Assembly (NCBI RefSeq): GCF_900091555.1
Contig: NZ_FMCX01000007.1
Span: forward strand, 248,001 to 312,000
DNA from: Micromonospora mirobrigensis
GTDB lineage: Bacteria > Actinomycetota > Actinomycetes > Mycobacteriales > Micromonosporaceae
DNA length: 64,000 nucleotides
Direction: 5' to 3'
The position numbers and the translations under genes are program-made. This document shows positions 61,941-64,000 of this stretch, piece after piece (the stretch's first letter is position 1; each line of letters starts with the position of its first letter). The notes beneath the pieces are model-generated. The model saw nothing but the letters and a program-made list of their open reading frames with translations, did not search any database and was not told where the DNA came from.

Positions 61941-62987
61941 TCAGAAGTCGACCGGCGGCAGCTCCGGGCCACCGGCGGCGTCGCCCGCACCGACCCCGAC
62001 GCCGAGCTTCTCCAGGATCTTCTTCTCGATCTCGGCCGCGACGTCCGGGTTCTCCTTGAGGAACTCGCGGGCCTTCTCCTTGCCCTGGCCCAGCTGGTCG
62101 CCGTCGTAGGTGTACCACGCACCGGACTTGCGGATGATCGCCTGCTCGACGCCGACGTCGATCAGCGAGCCCTCGCGGGAGATGCCCTTGCCGTACATGA
62201 TGTCGAACTCGGCCTGCTTGAACGGCGCGGCGACCTTGTTCTTCACGACCTTGACCCGGGTGCGGTTACCGACCACGTCGGTGCCGTCCTTGAGGCTCTC
62301 GATGCGACGCACGTCGAGCCGGACCGAGGCGTAGAACTTCAGCGCCCGGCCACCGGTGGTGGTCTCCGGGCTGCCGAACATCACGCCGATCTTCTCGCGG
62401 AGCTGGTTGATGAAGATCGCCGTGGTGCCGGTGTTGTTGAGCACACCGGTGATCTTCCGCAGCGCCTGGCTCATCAGCCGGGCCTGGAGGCCGACGTGGC
62501 TGTCGCCCATCTCACCCTCGATCTCGGCGCGCGGCACCAGGGCGGCCACCGAGTCGATCACGATGATGTCGATCGCGCCGGAGCGGACCAGCATGTCGGT
62601 GATCTCCAGCGCCTGCTCGCCGGTGTCCGGCTGGGAGACCAGCAGGGCGTCGGTGTCGACGCCGAGGGCCTTCGCGTAGTCCGGGTCGAGCGCGTGCTCG
62701 GCGTCGACGAAGGCGGCGATGCCGCCGGCCCGCTGCGCGTTGGCCACCGCGTGCAGCGCGACCGTGGTCTTACCGCTGGACTCGGGGCCGTAGATCTCGA
62801 CGACCCGGCCCCGGGGCAGCCCGCCCACGCCCAGCGCCACGTCGAGGGCGATGGAGCCGGTCGGGATGACCGAGGTCTGGACGACCGGCCGCTCCCCCAG
62901 CCGCATCACCGAACCCTTGCCGAACTGCTTGTCGATCTGTGCGAGAGCAAGGTCGAGTGCCTTCTCCCGGTCGGGCCCTGCGGCCAT
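61941..62987 (-). CDS. recA: Recombinase RecA
   Basis: A 348-residue recombinase and SOS co-protease. QIDKQFGKGSVMRLGE, Walker A GPESSGKT, the MAW-region VDAEHALD, Walker B IIVIDSVAALVP, loop L2 FINQLREKIGVMFG with ETTTGGRALKFYAS, and the acidic tail are complete, with no intein. The ATG at 62987 opens MAAGPDREKALDLAL. Upstream are an SOS box and a possible -10 (TATTGT). Co-transcribed with recX. Confidence 0.98.
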   Translation of the reverse strand: MAAGPDREKALDLALAQIDKQFGKGSVMRLGERPVVQTSVIPTGSIALDVALGVGGLPRGRVVEIYGPESSGKTTVALHAVANAQRAGGIAAFVDAEHALDPDYAKALGVDTDALLVSQPDTGEQALEITDMLVRSGAIDIIVIDSVAALVPRAEIEGEMGDSHVGLQARLMSQALRKITGVLNNTGTTAIFINQLREKIGVMFGSPETTTGGRALKFYASVRLDVRRIESLKDGTDVVGNRTRVKVVKNKVAAPFKQAEFDIMYGKGISREGSLIDVGVEQAIIRKSGAWYTYDGDQLGQGKEKAREFLKENPDVAAEIEKKILEKLGVGVGAGDAAGGPELPPVDF

Positions 62988-63112
62988 GTTTGCCACCCCT
63001 GCCTTCGCCGGCGTCTTTCCTGAGCTTCGCGTCACGCGGGACACGCTAGGCGCTGGGTCCGACAGAAAACCAGCCGACGGGCCGCGAGCTGTGGACGAGC
63101 ACCCCGCTGTGG

Positions 63113-63133
63113 ACAATAGCCGAACACCTGTAC
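63113..63133 (-). promoter_or_regulatory. LexA (SOS) box and -10 of recA
   Basis: GAACACCTGTAC (63122-63133) matches the GAAC-N4-GTTC consensus with one change (GTAC). On the minus strand TATTGT (63118-63113) follows it by three bases, so LexA would sit in the promoter spacer, upstream of a leader of about 120 bases. Confidence 0.8.
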
Positions 63134-63172
63134 GACTCGGCAAGTGACACGCGGACGGGCCGGAAAGGCTGC

Positions 63173-63373
63173 TCAGCGCAGCCGCGCGGGCACCCGGTCG
63201 GGATAGGCGGCGACCACCGCCCGCCAGACGACGTGGGTCTGCTCACCCGAGCTCAGCGCCTGCTCGATGGTCCGTCCGCCCAACTGGGAGAGGACCTGGT
63301 CACGGGCGATGCTGGCCGCGTACCCCGGCCCGAACGCCTCCTCCAGGCGAGCCCAGAAGTCGGTCAGCCGCAC
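63173..63373 (-). CDS. DUF3046 family protein
   Basis: A 66-residue protein: MRLTDFWARLEEAFGPGYAASIARDQVLSQLGGRTIEQALSSG is the DUF3046 signature, a small actinobacterial family regularly found just upstream of recA. Function unknown. It begins with a GTG behind GAGGAGGAG and lies four bases after the MFS gene, so is probably its operon partner. Confidence 0.92.
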   Translation of the reverse strand: MRLTDFWARLEEAFGPGYAASIARDQVLSQLGGRTIEQALSSGEQTHVVWRAVVAAYPDRVPARLR

Positions 63374-63377
63374 GTGA

Positions 63378-64000
63378 TCACTCCTCCTCGTCGGGCACCC
63401 GGACGGGCACCCGACGCAACGCTAGCGCCACCAGCGGCACCGTCGCGATCGCGGCGAGCAGGGTCAGGGTCGGATAATCGGTCACCCGCATCACAAAGCC
63501 GCTCAGCGCCGCGGCGCCGGCCCCGGCCAGCCCCATGGTCAGGTCGGAGAGGCCCTGCACGCTGGGCCGCACGTCGGTCGGCACCGACTCCGACAGCAGC
63601 GTCGAGCCGGCCACCATGGTCCCCGACCAGCCCAGGCCGAGCAGGGCCAGCCCGACCGAGAGGCCCGGCGTGTGGTGCCCGGCCGTGCCGGCGACCGCGC
63701 AGGCGGCCAGCAGCACGCCCACCCCGCCGAGGATCACCGCCCGCCGGCCGAGCCGGTCGGTCAGCCAGCCCACCACCGGGGAGAACGCGTACATGCCGGC
63801 GATGTGCACGCTGAGCACGATGCCGACCACCCGCAGCACGTCCGCGTCGGCGTGGTACTCGCCGAGGCGTACCGGGGTCATCGACATCACCGCGACCATC
63901 ACCAGGTGACCGACCGCCACGGCGGCGATGCCGAGCCGGGCGGCCGGGCGCTCGCGTACCACCTGCCAGGCCGCGCGCATCCCGGCGCCGCGCCGGGCGG
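63378..64000 (-). CDS. MFS transporter, C-terminal half (5' end outside window)
   Basis: The frame is open to the window edge, so this is a partial gene of at least 207 residues. It contains about six transmembrane helices with the major-facilitator loop GWLTDRLGRRAVILGG between helices 8 and 9, which corresponds to the second half of a 12-helix transporter. The substrate is unknown. An ATG at 63980 is internal, because the preceding codons (ARRGAG) continue in frame and only half the fold would remain. Confidence 0.88.
   Translation of the reverse strand, partial: ARRGAGMRAAWQVVRERPAARLGIAAVAVGHLVMVAVMSMTPVRLGEYHADADVLRVVGIVLSVHIAGMYAFSPVVGWLTDRLGRRAVILGGVGVLLAACAVAGTAGHHTPGLSVGLALLGLGWSGTMVAGSTLLSESVPTDVRPSVQGLSDLTMGLAGAGAAALSGFVMRVTDYPTLTLLAAIATVPLVALALRRVPVRVPDEEE

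Overview
The window is very GC-rich and its genes match a filamentous actinomycete of the Micromonosporaceae, most likely Micromonospora. Supporting this are the conserved recA-recX-rny-glutamate transporter-miaB-miaA-dapF-hflX-lexA-nrdR-nrdJ neighbourhood, GTG/TTG starts preceded by strong Shine-Dalgarno sequences, actinobacterial GAAC-N4-GTTC SOS boxes, and intergenic palindromes ending in GTTGATCA. The genus call is inference from gene content and remembered family sequences, not from a database search.

Layout. 1-8133: the tail of a HipA-like gene, a secreted S8 peptidase, a methyltransferase with dtd, a Spo0M-like protein, a primary-like sigma factor and a HelD-type helicase. 8162-12829: a type II Pat-like lysine acetyltransferase with the AcuC-type deacetylase, then a sulfurtransferase. 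12830-14598: a lone large serine recombinase that abuts the start of the iron regulator ideR. 14599-19869: ideR, a lipoprotein, asparaginase, several methyltransferases and DUF proteins. 19870-22810: a small accessory island with a RelE/Phd toxin-antitoxin pair, three overlapping tiny genes opposite a small HTH protein, and a nucleotidyltransferase. 22912-34317: a flavin monooxygenase, nrdJ and nrdR divergent from lexA with recognisable control sites, a GVYGG-tailed membrane protein, hflX and malic enzyme, ending in a repeat-rich gap. 34318-43069: dapF, miaA, an extradiol dioxygenase-like protein, a DUF349 coiled-coil protein, a GH5-CBM2 cellulase, miaB and a hydrolase.

43171-52416 (minus strand) is the most interesting region. 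It is a six-gene operon of the FxSxx-COOH type: a 62-residue precursor ending in FNSAI (fxsA), a radical SAM/SPASM enzyme fused to an HExxH domain (fxsB), an AAC(3)-like acetyltransferase, two TIR-like FxsC proteins, and a 1287-residue ParA-like/TIR-like/NB-ARC/TPR protein (fxsT). It combines ribosomal peptide modification with proteins built like immune or signalling sensors. The peptide family is known, but the role of the sensor-like proteins and of the acetyltransferase is, to my knowledge, not settled.

52571-64000: a DUF2277 gene, an unknown Cys-bearing gene, an isolated selD, the gluABCD amino-acid transporter, rny, a BKACE-family enzyme, recX, recA with an SOS box, DUF3046, and the C-terminal half of an MFS transporter that runs off the end. 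I saw no rRNA, tRNA or CRISPR array.
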